From an uncultured Flavobacteriaceae bacterium (GTDB lineage Bacteria; Bacteroidota; Bacteroidia; Flavobacteriales; Flavobacteriaceae): a stretch of DNA of 64,000 bases. A program made the position numbers and the translations under genes. The stretch is from NCBI GenBank assembly GCA_947494695.1, contig CANLWB010000003.1, positions 434,001 through 498,000 on the forward strand, in the 5' to 3' direction. Of the stretch, positions 9,521 through 16,813 are shown in pieces (position 1 is the first letter of the stretch; the number at the start of each line of letters is the position of its first letter). Under the pieces are notes generated by a model, which searched no databases, had not been told where the DNA came from, and was given only the letters and a program-made list of their open reading frames with translations.

Positions 9521-10063
9521 GTGACCGACGAAGCACAACTCTTAGAATTATTAAAGTCTGAAAATCAAAAAGATACAGCCTTCAGGGCACTCATTACGCT
9601 TTACAAAGAGCGGCTCTATTGGCATATTCGAAACATTGTAAAATCGCATGATGATGCCGATGATGTGCTTCAAAACACGTTTATTAAGGTTTACAAGAAC
9701 ATTCATAATTTTAAGGGAGACAGTAAACTATTCTCCTGGTTGTATCGCATTGCAACTAACGAGTCTATCACTTTAATAAATAAAAATGCAAAACGATTAC
9801 AAATAAGTAATGAAGACATTCAACAATTAGCCATAAATAATTTGACTTCAGACGTTTATTTTGAAGGCGATGCGATTCAGTTAAAATTACAGCAGGCCAT
9901 AGCAACGTTACCCCAAAAGCAACAACTCGTCTTTAATATGAAATATTTTGAAAACATAAAGTACAAAGACATGGCAGAAATTCTGGAGACCAGTGAGGGT
10001 GCCCTAAAAGCATCCTATCATATTGCTGTAAAAAAAATAGAAGCTTATTTAACTAACAATTAA
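9521..10063 (+). CDS. ECF-type RNA polymerase sigma factor
   Basis: A 180-residue sigma-70 family protein starting at GTG. Region 2 (about residues 20-90) has the typical HDDADDVLQNTFIKVYKNI and FSWLYRIATNESI segments; region 4 (about 125-175) is a helix-turn-helix with LPQKQQLVFNMKYFE and IKYKDMAEIL. It would direct core polymerase to a specific promoter set. Downstream are a one-TM protein and a Spy-like periplasmic protein, the same order as a second cassette on the minus strand (sigma gene at 17692-18270), which suggests envelope-stress control with a membrane anti-sigma partner. Confidence 0.9.
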   Translation: MTDEAQLLELLKSENQKDTAFRALITLYKERLYWHIRNIVKSHDDADDVLQNTFIKVYKNIHNFKGDSKLFSWLYRIATNESITLINKNAKRLQISNEDIQQLAINNLTSDVYFEGDAIQLKLQQAIATLPQKQQLVFNMKYFENIKYKDMAEILETSEGALKASYHIAVKKIEAYLTNN

Positions 10064-10098
10064 ATCTTTACAAAAAAACCAAGTCTTATTAACAGATA

Positions 10099-10596
10099 AT
10101 GAAACAGGATAAACCACATACGAATACCCCATCTGGGTTTAAAGTTCCAAAAGGCTATTTCGAAGGCCTAGAAGATGAGATTTTAAATACTGTAAAGCTC
10201 AAAAAAAAGGTTAACGACAGTGGTTTTAAAGCCCCGGAACATTATTTTGATTCGTTGGAAGATATTATTTTAGATAACGTTTCAGAAAAATCACCTACGA
10301 AAGTCATTCCATTATTTAGAAAAGGCCCCCTTATCTATGCATCTGCTGTTGCAGCGGCTGTCATACTTTTATTTAATCTTTCAATTTTTAAAAGCGAACC
10401 GACCTTCGATACTTTAGATTTTGAAACCCTTGAAAGCTATGTTTTAAATGAAAATATTGGTTCCTATGACATTGCAACACTTCTCTCTGAAGACGATCTA
10501 ATAGACGAAAATTTTATTGAGTACCAGACAGAAGATCATACTTTAGAAGATTATATTTTAGACCACCTAGATGTTGAAGATATCATTATTGAATAA
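10099..10596 (+). CDS. Single-TM protein next to ECF sigma, possible anti-sigma factor
   Basis: 165 residues. The cytoplasmic N-terminus carries a duplicated motif: SGFKVPKGYFEGLEDEIL (about 12-29) and SGFKAPEHYFDSLEDIIL (about 41-58). One membrane helix follows (about 77-93) and then a very acidic periplasmic tail rich in D and E. I know no named domain for it. Position directly after the sigma gene (35 bases) and the topology fit an anti-sigma-like regulator, the repeated motif being a plausible sigma-binding element. That role is inference from context. Confidence 0.6.
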   Translation: MKQDKPHTNTPSGFKVPKGYFEGLEDEILNTVKLKKKVNDSGFKAPEHYFDSLEDIILDNVSEKSPTKVIPLFRKGPLIYASAVAAAVILLFNLSIFKSEPTFDTLDFETLESYVLNENIGSYDIATLLSEDDLIDENFIEYQTEDHTLEDYILDHLDVEDIIIE

Positions 10597-10608
10597 TACC
10601 CTAAGAAC

Positions 10609-11055
10609 ATGAAAAAATTTATATACCCTATACTATTCCTTTTATTTTCTGTGCATGCGATAGCACAGCAACATAGAGAACGCGTAAAAGCTCTTAAAGT
10701 CTCGTTTATTACCGAGAAACTGGATCTAACAGCACAGGAAGCACAACAATTTTGGCCGGTCTTTAATAGCTACGAAAAAGCCGTAAACAAAATTAAACAT
10801 GAAGATATTAGAAATATTCGTAGAGAAATTAGGAGAACCATTAATACCTTAAGCGATTCCAGGGCCAAGGAATTAGTTCTTAAACTCAATCAGGCAGAGA
10901 CGGCACTTCATAAAGAACGTATAGCATTATCTTCTAAATTACTTAAAATCATTCCACCTAAAAAAATCATTCTACTCAAAGTTGCAGAAGAAGATTTTAA
11001 GAGAAAGATGTTAGAGCGTTATAGAAGTAAAGGTCATAAAGGACAGAGAAACTAA
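10609..11055 (+). CDS. Periplasmic Spy/CpxP-like protein of the sigma operon
   Basis: 148 residues with a signal peptide (MKKFIYPILFLLFSVHAIAQ) and a basic, all-helical mature part. The segment KLDLTAQEAQQFWPVFNSYE resembles the LTxxQ motif of Spy/CpxP and related heavy-metal sensor proteins. In flavobacterial genomes such proteins are often labelled sensor of ECF-type sigma factor because of this gene order. It is 12 bases after the one-TM protein, so translation is probably linked. A role as stress sensor or periplasmic chaperone is inferred. Confidence 0.7.
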   Translation: MKKFIYPILFLLFSVHAIAQQHRERVKALKVSFITEKLDLTAQEAQQFWPVFNSYEKAVNKIKHEDIRNIRREIRRTINTLSDSRAKELVLKLNQAETALHKERIALSSKLLKIIPPKKIILLKVAEEDFKRKMLERYRSKGHKGQRN

Positions 11056-11487
11056 AAAGGAGCTATAGAGAGGGCCGTTTTTTATATCTAGCTAAAGCCA
11101 TATTCGAAAAACCATTTTGAAGCGTTCGTGTTTTTTATTGATCATTGAAAAGAAGTGAACCAGAAATTGAAAATATGGCATAAAATTTTCAAGACCAACA
11201 CATGAAGGAATGTTTCTTTTTTTAATGCTGAAAATGTTGTAGTTCCAATAAATTTAAGCCATTACGGGTTTCCCGTAAAGCTATCATTTCATCTAATTTA
11301 ATAACAATATATCGAAAAAAGTCACAGAGTCTTAGGAAAGCAAGTACTTTCAATATATAGTAAGTAAAATACTCCAATGAATGTAAGTGTTAACATCTTA
11401 TTTATAAGTATTTTATACTAATTAAAGAGAGGTAAGCAATAGCTTTTATCTTATGGAACTATTAATTAACTAAAAATATTTCCAACT
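11056..11487. other. Intergenic region with a perfect palindrome upstream of the small-lipoprotein operon
   Basis: 432 bases without a convincing gene. It contains the palindrome at 11262-11278 and, nearer the lipoprotein start, an imperfect inverted pair (around 11362-11374 and 11404-11419, core AGTAAAATACT / AGTATTTTATACT). These are the only structures I see; one or both may regulate the downstream operon. Confidence 0.5.
11262..11278. promoter_or_regulatory. Perfect palindrome TTACGGG-TTT-CCCGTAA
   Basis: Seven-base perfect arms around a TTT centre, in otherwise AT-rich DNA, about 210 bases upstream of the small lipoprotein. It has no T-run after it, so an operator is more likely than a terminator. 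The bound factor is unknown. Confidence 0.5.
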
Positions 11488-11634
11488 ATGAAAGCAAAGG
11501 CTTTAATTACTTTAATCACCCTATTTGGTTTAACATTAATTTCATCATGCACGAATGAAGGCATTCAAGAAGAAAACGAGGTACACGCCGTTGACAAAAA
11601 TATCGAAAGACCTGGAACCCAACACGGAGGTTAA
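11488..11634 (+). CDS. 48-residue lipoprotein
   Basis: An ORF of 48 codons, short enough to be missed by length filters. It encodes a signal sequence with a lipobox (MKAKALITLITLFGLTLISS then Cys21) and a short acidic tail ending GTQHGG. The start has a plausible leader and an A-rich ribosome-binding region typical of Bacteroidota. Small lipoproteins of this style occur in other flavobacteria without known function. Its last 80 bases overlap the beginning of the next open frame, which suggests coupled translation. Confidence 0.7.
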   Translation: MKAKALITLITLFGLTLISSCTNEGIQEENEVHAVDKNIERPGTQHGG

Positions 11635-12070
11635 TCGAATATTTGCAACTATTTTAGTGGCCTTATCAGGAATCTTATTGATTCTTGATAAGGTTTTTTC
11701 ATTATTGGGCATCGAAGGAACTAATACTTTTGGTTATTCGAGTTATGCCAATTTTATCTGGACATTAACTCAATCTATTGCTCCGCTTATAATTATCATT
11801 GTTATTTTACTAAAATTAAAGCCCTACCTATTATCTTGCGCTATTCCTGTTTATTGCTATCTACTGCAACTTGTCTGGGTGTTCAGTCCTTTACATTCTG
11901 ACGACCCATTAATCTATATATATGCCTTAGGAGTATTTGTTCTCTTTTGTATACTATTTATGATTATAAAGTTCTTCCTAATTAGTCTTAATAAAAACAG
12001 ATCGTATGCCAAGCAGATATTCGAGGTAAATGAAAGGCTTATGGCACTAATAGAAGATAAAAAATCTTAA
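11555..12070 (+). CDS. Four-TM membrane protein overlapping the small lipoprotein gene
   Basis: Up to 171 residues with four predicted helices (about residues 29-50, 65-86, 90-108 and 120-145) and a charged C-terminal helix. I recognise no family. The start is uncertain: the ATG given lies inside the lipoprotein gene in another frame; a TTG at 11591 is the next option, and later in-frame starts would cut into helix one. The first 28 residues are basic and could be a genuine cytoplasmic tail. It ends six bases before the helical protein gene, so the three genes form one unit. Confidence 0.6.
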   Translation: MKAFKKKTRYTPLTKISKDLEPNTEVNRIFATILVALSGILLILDKVFSLLGIEGTNTFGYSSYANFIWTLTQSIAPLIIIIVILLKLKPYLLSCAIPVYCYLLQLVWVFSPLHSDDPLIYIYALGVFVLFCILFMIIKFFLISLNKNRSYAKQIFEVNERLMALIEDKKS

Positions 12071-12076
12071 AATCGT

Positions 12077-12355
12077 ATGGAAGGGTTATTATTGGAAATT
12101 AAGGAATTAGAACATCGGATGATCAACAACGAACTTTCTAAAACTGAATTAATTGATGAGCTTTTTACGCTATTTAATAAAATGGCGGCTCAAGAAGATT
12201 TAACTTTAAACAAAGTACTTAGATCTGGTGATTATATCAATAAATTGGTTGAACAAAACAAACGCATATTAGAATTGTATCAAGAAGTGTTAAAGAAACA
12301 GTTTGGTGTTTGGCTATCAGAAAAGGATATTGTAACAATAACAAACCCAATATAG
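12077..12355 (+). CDS. Small helical (coiled-coil-like) protein
   Basis: 92 residues, strongly charged and helical, with heptad-like leucine spacing at both ends (LLLEIKELEHRM and KRILELYQEVLKKQFG). No signal peptide or membrane segment, so cytoplasmic. No family recognised. It follows the four-TM protein by six bases, and a partner role to that protein is the simplest guess. The gene converges on the HTH regulator with a 16-base gap and no visible terminator between them. Confidence 0.65.
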   Translation: MEGLLLEIKELEHRMINNELSKTELIDELFTLFNKMAAQEDLTLNKVLRSGDYINKLVEQNKRILELYQEVLKKQFGVWLSEKDIVTITNPI

Positions 12356-12371
12356 CAGGCTAAGTTGTCAC

Positions 12372-12800
12372 TTATGTGCTACTATCTATTCCCAAATGCT
12401 TCTCTAGCATCTTTATTTTTTTGTCATTCAAAATATACGTTTTCAAGATATCGAATGCCGGCTCTTTTTGCGCTTTATCCAAGTTAGAAACAATAAATTG
12501 TAAAGCCTCCTGTAATGTTATTTCTGCCTTTCCAACACAACTCAAGGTGACATGGTCTACCGTTTTCTTAATACTCTTTTGATCTAAAAATAAATGGTCC
12601 TCAATCCCTATTAAGCAATTGTAATTAATATCATTTCGAAGTTTGACTATTTTTTTAGCCAGACCGGGAGATATGGATTTTGTTCTATTATTTAAGATAT
12701 TATTTATGGTTGATTTATTCACTTCCAGCATGTCGGCAAACCCGACCTGGTCTGTTTGAAAATGCCTAATCAACGCAATAATAATTTCAGATGGTGTCAT
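12372..12800 (-). CDS. XRE-like helix-turn-helix regulator
   Basis: 142 residues. The N-terminus is a helix-turn-helix of the lambda-repressor/XRE type (about residues 5-55): QVGFADMLEVNKSTINNILN, then TKSISPGLAKKIVKL. The C-terminal half (about 75-140) is helical with no domain that I know. It lies tail to tail with the three-gene unit and head to head with the small transcription unit at 12850-13170, so it is placed to control either. Similar proteins in Bacteroidota are often antitoxin-like or mobile-element regulators, but no toxin is visible here. Confidence 0.75.
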   Translation of the reverse strand: MTPSEIIIALIRHFQTDQVGFADMLEVNKSTINNILNNRTKSISPGLAKKIVKLRNDINYNCLIGIEDHLFLDQKSIKKTVDHVTLSCVGKAEITLQEALQFIVSNLDKAQKEPAFDILKTYILNDKKIKMLEKHLGIDSST

Positions 12801-12849
12801 ATAAAAAACTATAAATTAGAAGGGCTGCAAAAAAATAAGTTAATAATTG

Positions 12850-12880
12850 TTGCGAAATTAACTACAATATACTATTTTTG
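12850..12880 (+). promoter_or_regulatory. Consensus promoter with no annotated gene behind it
   Basis: TTG (12850-12852), a 20-base spacer and TATTTTTG (12873-12880) fully match the Bacteroidota promoter. It is divergent from the XRE-like gene and faces a gene-free stretch ending in a terminator hairpin. Confidence 0.7.
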
Positions 12881-12886
12881 TTTTGT

Positions 12887-13175
12887 ATTGCTACTATGAG
12901 TTCCCTTGTGGGACGATTCTTTAAATTTTAAGGGATTAAAATACAAAGAATTTTAAAATGGCATAGGATTATCGTAAATGTTTATGTTACGGTTGTTATA
13001 TACAGCGCTCTCAATCTTATCTATGGTTTAGCTAACCCGTTGATGGCTAGCAACTTTAATAAGCCTATGCTTAATTTTAAAATTATAAATCACAGTACCA
13101 ATTAATTGATAGCAAAATTAGAAATACACTTTTAGTTAACAAACAGTCGGTCTTTACAAGTCGGCTGTTTTCCCT
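12887..13175 (+). ncRNA. Putative small RNA or leader transcript of unknown function
   Basis: Bounds are approximate: start is set about seven bases after the TATTTTTG box, end just after the hairpin. The only frames inside are micro-ORFs of 11 (12897), 17 (12980) and 20 codons (13043), the second being hydrophobic (MFMLRLLYTALSILSMV). Either a regulatory RNA or a micro-peptide could be the product. No match to a known RNA family by eye. Confidence 0.35.
13141..13170 (+). terminator. Hairpin terminator closing the small unit
   Basis: A nine-pair stem (AAACAGTCG with CGGCTGTTT, one G-U pair) and a 12-base loop, followed by TCCCTTTTTCTTCTT on the plus strand. No recognised plus-strand gene lies in the 780 bases before it, so it appears to end the unannotated transcript. 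Confidence 0.6.
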
Positions 13176-13368
13176 TTTTCTTCTTAAACAACTTAATTAA
13201 TAGCGTTTTTAAATTATTTCACTACAAACCATTTCATTGTAATCAAAGAAGATTTAATCTTACGAGACTTTGCTTTATGTATTAATTCTGTTAAATGCCA
13301 CCCCATTCTATAGTAAAACTGTTCTTAAGTTTATAAGTGTGACTTATACCGAAAACCTCATCTTCCTG

Positions 13369-14427
13369 CTACTCCCTAAACGTAAGTTTAGAAACCCTTC
13401 CGCCACCGGCTGCAAAAGCAATAGAGTCGTTTAGAAATCGAATGGTGTAAAACCCTTCATCACTGAGGTGTTTCCAGGACTTTCCCGAATCGTTGCTGTA
13501 GTCTATCCCCTTAAATCCAATCGCTGCAAGGGCCTTTCCTTCACCATTAGGCACATACTGCACACAACTTCGATACCCCGGATTTTTATTTTTAGCAACC
13601 AGATTCCATGTTTTCCCCCCATCTACCGTTATCATTTTATTAGCGGCATTCTCATCTGGTTTCGTATAATCACCTCCAATAGCAAAACCATTTAAAGCAT
13701 CATAAAAATCAATGGAATATATGCCTGTCGTTTCTTTTCCCTGCACCATGGGGGTATTAAAAACCTCCCAGGTCTTTCCTCTATCTGAAGAATACAAAAC
13801 TCTACTCGCCTTCCCTCCGGTTGCTACCCAGGTATGATCTCCAACGATGGCTATATTCGTATCGCTGGCCGCAAAAGCAGCCTCTCCTTCGTTAGTCTTT
13901 GGCAAATCATCACAAGATAGTTTGGTCCATGTATCGCCACCATCTCTTGTTATAATAATACTCATACAACCATCGGTGGGGTCTCCAATGGCGATCCCCT
14001 CATCATCATTCCAAAAATCCATAGCATCATAAAACGCTTTAGGGTGAGCTTCACGATACACCACGCGATCTTTACCAATATCTAGTTTAAACAGTAAGGC
14101 TGGAGAGCCAATACTCAAGCCATATCCACGCTTACTATTCCCTGCCAATGCTCTAAAATTTGGAACTATGGAGTCACTTTTAACTTTAAATGGATAGTTT
14201 ACCTTATACTGAGGCTTTCCAATCTCAACTACCCCCATATTTCCTCGTGATGTTAAAAAAGCAAAAAAATGGTCATCAATAACTTCTAAAGCTCTTACAT
14301 TCAACAAGGAATCTTCAATAATGGTTTCAATCTCAACATGCTTAAAATTTTTCACTCTAAACGAACTGGATTCATTAAATCCAAAGAACGCAACAACTCC
14401 CAGGCATACTAAAAAGGCTTTTTTCAT
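13369..14427 (-). CDS. Exported BNR/Ycf48-like repeat protein (often labelled oxidoreductase)
   Basis: 352 residues with a signal-like N-terminus (MKKAFLVCLGVVAFFGFNES). At least four BNR/Asp-box repeats are visible: ITRDGGDTWTKL, YSSDRGKTWEVF, ITVDGGKTWNLV and YSNDSGKSWKHL, each S/T-x-D-x-G-x-T/S-W, so the fold is a beta-propeller related to Ycf48/sialidase-type proteins. I see no redox motif, so the common label oxidoreductase is not supported by the sequence. It lies downstream of the SCO operon but after a strong terminator, so it probably has its own promoter. Confidence 0.75.
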   Translation of the reverse strand: MKKAFLVCLGVVAFFGFNESSSFRVKNFKHVEIETIIEDSLLNVRALEVIDDHFFAFLTSRGNMGVVEIGKPQYKVNYPFKVKSDSIVPNFRALAGNSKRGYGLSIGSPALLFKLDIGKDRVVYREAHPKAFYDAMDFWNDDEGIAIGDPTDGCMSIIITRDGGDTWTKLSCDDLPKTNEGEAAFAASDTNIAIVGDHTWVATGGKASRVLYSSDRGKTWEVFNTPMVQGKETTGIYSIDFYDALNGFAIGGDYTKPDENAANKMITVDGGKTWNLVAKNKNPGYRSCVQYVPNGEGKALAAIGFKGIDYSNDSGKSWKHLSDEGFYTIRFLNDSIAFAAGGGRVSKLTFRE

Positions 14428-14456
14428 AAGGTTTGATCTATACCTTCAAAAGTAAA

Positions 14457-14484
14457 AAAGCTTCATGAATAACCATGAAGCTTT
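14457..14484 (-). terminator. Terminator of the YHYH-YwqK-SCO operon
   Basis: A perfect 11-bp stem (AAAGCTTCATG / CATGAAGCTTT) with a six-base loop. Read on the minus strand it ends in a run of six T. It follows the SCO stop codon by 24 bases. Confidence 0.85.
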
Positions 14485-14508
14485 CTAATAAAACTATTAT
14501 TAATAAAC

Positions 14509-15138
14509 TTATCCCTTTGTTTTTAAAATAGTTATGTGTCTTTTTAAACGTTCAATATCTATGGGTAATGTGCCGTTATAAACGCCTCGTATATGGCCCT
14601 GTTTGTCTACTAAAACAAAATTTTCTGTGTGAATAAAATCATCTTCTGTTTGCAATTTCACGACATCCTTATCTGCAAAATAGCCTTGTCTCGCAATACG
14701 ATATAATGCTGTTTTATCTCCGGTTACGAGATGCCATTTTCCGATATCCACCTCATGTCTTTGTCCATAGTCCTTTAAAACAGGAACGGAATCTTTCCAG
14801 GGCATAACCGTATGAGAAAGTAACATGATATCGTCATCGTTTTTATAGGTATCTTGAAGTGTTCTCATGTTTTTAGTCAGCTTCGGGCAAATCCCAGGAC
14901 AACTGGTGAAAAAGAAATCGGCAATATAAATTTTGTCTTTATACGTTGCATTAGTCACCCTATCCCCATTTTGGTTGATAAAAGAGAATTTTGGAATTTT
15001 ATGCGTCCCTTTACCCCATTCTGGAGTAAAATCGGCACTATTAAAATAGGGCAACTCAGTAATCACTTGCGATTCTTCATGCTTCTCTTTACAAGAAGCA
15101 CATAAAAAAATCAATAGTATAAAAAAAGAATACCTCAT
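14509..15138 (-). CDS. SCO1/SenC-family copper chaperone lipoprotein (copy 1)
   Basis: 209 residues with a lipobox (LIFLCAS then Cys16), so membrane-anchored facing the periplasm. The thioredoxin-like fold carries the copper-binding CPGIC motif in FFFTSCPGICPKL (C80, C84) and the distal His in DDFIHTENFVLVD. SCO proteins deliver copper to the CuA site of cytochrome oxidase or to other copper enzymes, and some act as thiol reductants. The ATG overlaps the stop of the YwqK-like gene by four bases (ATGA), so translation is coupled. A second SCO gene sits at 44323-44916. Confidence 0.93.
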   Translation of the reverse strand: MRYSFFILLIFLCASCKEKHEESQVITELPYFNSADFTPEWGKGTHKIPKFSFINQNGDRVTNATYKDKIYIADFFFTSCPGICPKLTKNMRTLQDTYKNDDDIMLLSHTVMPWKDSVPVLKDYGQRHEVDIGKWHLVTGDKTALYRIARQGYFADKDVVKLQTEDDFIHTENFVLVDKQGHIRGVYNGTLPIDIERLKRHITILKTKG

Positions 15139-15701
15139 CGAATGTTATCGCTGTTTCTTGTTACTGTATAGCATTTTTTTAAACCCACTAAACCAAATCG
15201 TTCCCCATTAATCACCTCATAATTTGCTTTAATCGTCCCATCTATTTTCCAAAGACGCTGCCTTCCCACTTCTTTCCCATCCACATAATTGAATACTTTT
15301 AACAAACTCCCCGTATTATACCATTCTTTAACAACCCCATTGTACTCCCCTTTTTCATTAAAATAATACTGAAATTTAAGCGTGGAATCGTTCCACCATC
15401 CCTTATGCATTCCTGACTTATAACCCTTTGTATAAAAGCGCTCTACAGATTTAGAACCGTCTTCAAACCAATGGTGCTCATACCCCTCTTTTTTGCCGTG
15501 ATGATATTCGATATCGGACTTTAATTTATGGTCTGAATAATAAGTTTGTAAATTCCCCGTAAAGGGGCGATCACGATACAATAACACACCGTTATCTAGC
15601 TCTAAATAAGCACTTGATGTATCCACAATTTGTTTTGAACCTTGAGAGCTGCAAGCATATAGAACGCTTAAAAAAATGATATATTTAAGTTTTCCTAACA
15701 C
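15135..15701 (-). CDS. YwqK-like (MORN-repeat variant) lipoprotein
   Basis: 188 residues from a GTG that abuts the stop codon of the YHYH gene. Signal peptide with lipobox (FLSVLYA then Cys17). The mature part is a chain of MORN-like repeats of the YwqK type: GNLQTYYSDHKLKSDIEYHH, GKKEGYEHHWFEDGSK, GEYNGVVKEWYNTGSLLKV, each with the x-G-x-(4)-W/Y-x-x-G-x-L pattern. Databases often call such proteins toxin-antitoxin YwqK family antitoxins, but no toxin is near and the lipobox points to an envelope role. It is translationally tied to both neighbours. Confidence 0.8.
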   Translation of the reverse strand: MLGKLKYIIFLSVLYACSSQGSKQIVDTSSAYLELDNGVLLYRDRPFTGNLQTYYSDHKLKSDIEYHHGKKEGYEHHWFEDGSKSVERFYTKGYKSGMHKGWWNDSTLKFQYYFNEKGEYNGVVKEWYNTGSLLKVFNYVDGKEVGRQRLWKIDGTIKANYEVINGERFGLVGLKKCYTVTRNSDNIR

Positions 15702-16478
15702 CTAGTTTGTAATATTTCCAGGGCTTCCAAAATAACCGCTGCCATTAATATAAGGGTCCTCACTAGTTATGTGATAATGATAAATACCATCGGGGAAATC
15801 GGCAGTAGCAGACGTATGTCCGTGATAATCATCTAAATTTGCATTGGTAATAACTTCACCATTCTCAATGGGTCCATATACTGGAAACCCATCAGATAAT
15901 ACGCCTAAAAATGCATCCTCACCAAATTCATGTGTTAAATAGATAGGCTCTATATGATAATGATATTGCCCAGTACGTTGCGGATGCCCTAACCATTGAT
16001 CGAACGAATCAATCTCGTTCGTTAATGGTTGATCTGGCCCGGCATACTGATTAAAAAACACCACACCATTTCTGGCAATACCAATGGGCCCCAGGCTTGT
16101 TGCCTGTTTGTTTGAAGCTTCGGCAGGGTTTATGGACATGGTGAGTACTATATTTTGTGCACTAATCTCATTGGGGTTTTGGTTCCAATTGGGATTTGTA
16201 CCATTGTAAGCTTCGTATAATGCATTACTGGTTGGCCAATACGGACTTGTATGGTTTGGTAAATTCTGAGTTGTAAACGTTACTGTATTTCCATTTACAG
16301 CATACGATAACCCCGTACCAACAAATTTCGAGAGAATTGGAGTGATATCATAATTCGTATTTGCAGGTTGTGTATTCCCATCATCTGTAACAATTTCTGA
16401 ATCATCTCCATTGGAACAGGCCATAAAAATAGTGGCCGCCAAAACAGGAAGAATCAAAATGTTTTTCAAATTTTTCAT
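15702..16478 (-). CDS. YHYH-domain lipoprotein
   Basis: 258 residues with a lipobox (LAATIFMA then Cys21). The YHYH domain is marked by two copies of the tetrapeptide in GQYHYHIEP and IYHYHITSEDP, plus FPVYGPIE and YINGSGYFG. The clustered His/Tyr residues suggest metal binding, though the biochemical role of YHYH proteins is not established. It heads a tight operon with a YwqK-like protein and an SCO copper chaperone, which makes copper the likely metal; this is inference. A 31-residue TM peptide lies 12 bases upstream. Confidence 0.85.
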   Translation of the reverse strand: MKNLKNILILPVLAATIFMACSNGDDSEIVTDDGNTQPANTNYDITPILSKFVGTGLSYAVNGNTVTFTTQNLPNHTSPYWPTSNALYEAYNGTNPNWNQNPNEISAQNIVLTMSINPAEASNKQATSLGPIGIARNGVVFFNQYAGPDQPLTNEIDSFDQWLGHPQRTGQYHYHIEPIYLTHEFGEDAFLGVLSDGFPVYGPIENGEVITNANLDDYHGHTSATADFPDGIYHYHITSEDPYINGSGYFGSPGNITN

Positions 16479-16490
16479 AGATCCGTTTTT

Positions 16491-16586
16491 TTAATATGCT
16501 GAATAAATAAACATAAGGTTTAACGTCAATAAAGAAATCACTAAAAGTGTAAGACTAACTACCAGGAATGTTCGCTTAATTTTCAT
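16491..16586 (-). CDS. 31-residue single-TM peptide
   Basis: A longer open frame begins at 16721, but its first 45 codons look like leader sequence, rich in K, N and R. The last Met starts a compact peptide (MKIKRTFLVVSLTLLVISLL and 11 more residues, ending FIYSAY) that is one hydrophobic helix with a basic N-terminus. It lies 12 bases before the YHYH gene in the same direction, so it probably belongs to that operon. The function is unknown; small TM peptides often regulate membrane partners. Confidence 0.5.
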   Translation of the reverse strand: MKIKRTFLVVSLTLLVISLLTLNLMFIYSAY

Positions 16587-16813
16587 TGAATTGTTTAGGT
16601 TTTGTTTATTTAGATGTCGTTTCTTGGAAAAACTTGCGCCATTTTTATTTTTTTTTTGAAAAAATTTAAAAACATGGCCATAAAAGCGGGATCGACAAAC
16701 AGTTTTTGGGGTTAAAGTCATTTAAAATATAGGGTATATCAATAGCATATAACACAGTCGTTTGGAGCAATTGTGTAAGTCTTTTTTATATAATTTTAGT
16801 TAATTGATGGAAA

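Larger units (their letters stand above)
12801..13368. other. Intergenic region holding a putative small-RNA or micro-ORF unit
   Basis: 568 bases without a normal gene. On the plus strand it holds a consensus promoter, then about 260 bases with only tiny open frames, then a hairpin terminator. The remaining 190 bases up to the BNR-repeat gene show nothing further. Confidence 0.6.

Noticed and set aside
13369-14427. Label oxidoreductase for the BNR-repeat protein
   Set aside because: No cofactor-binding or redox motif is visible; only propeller repeats are supported.
15135-15701. YwqK-like protein as the antitoxin of a toxin-antitoxin pair
   Set aside because: It has a lipobox and is locked in an operon with YHYH and SCO genes; no toxin-like gene is adjacent. 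The usual database label seems misleading here.
16587-16721. N-terminal extension of the 31-residue TM peptide
   Set aside because: These 45 codons are rich in K, N and R, do not look like a signal or domain, and the internal Met gives a cleaner start; kept only as an alternative.
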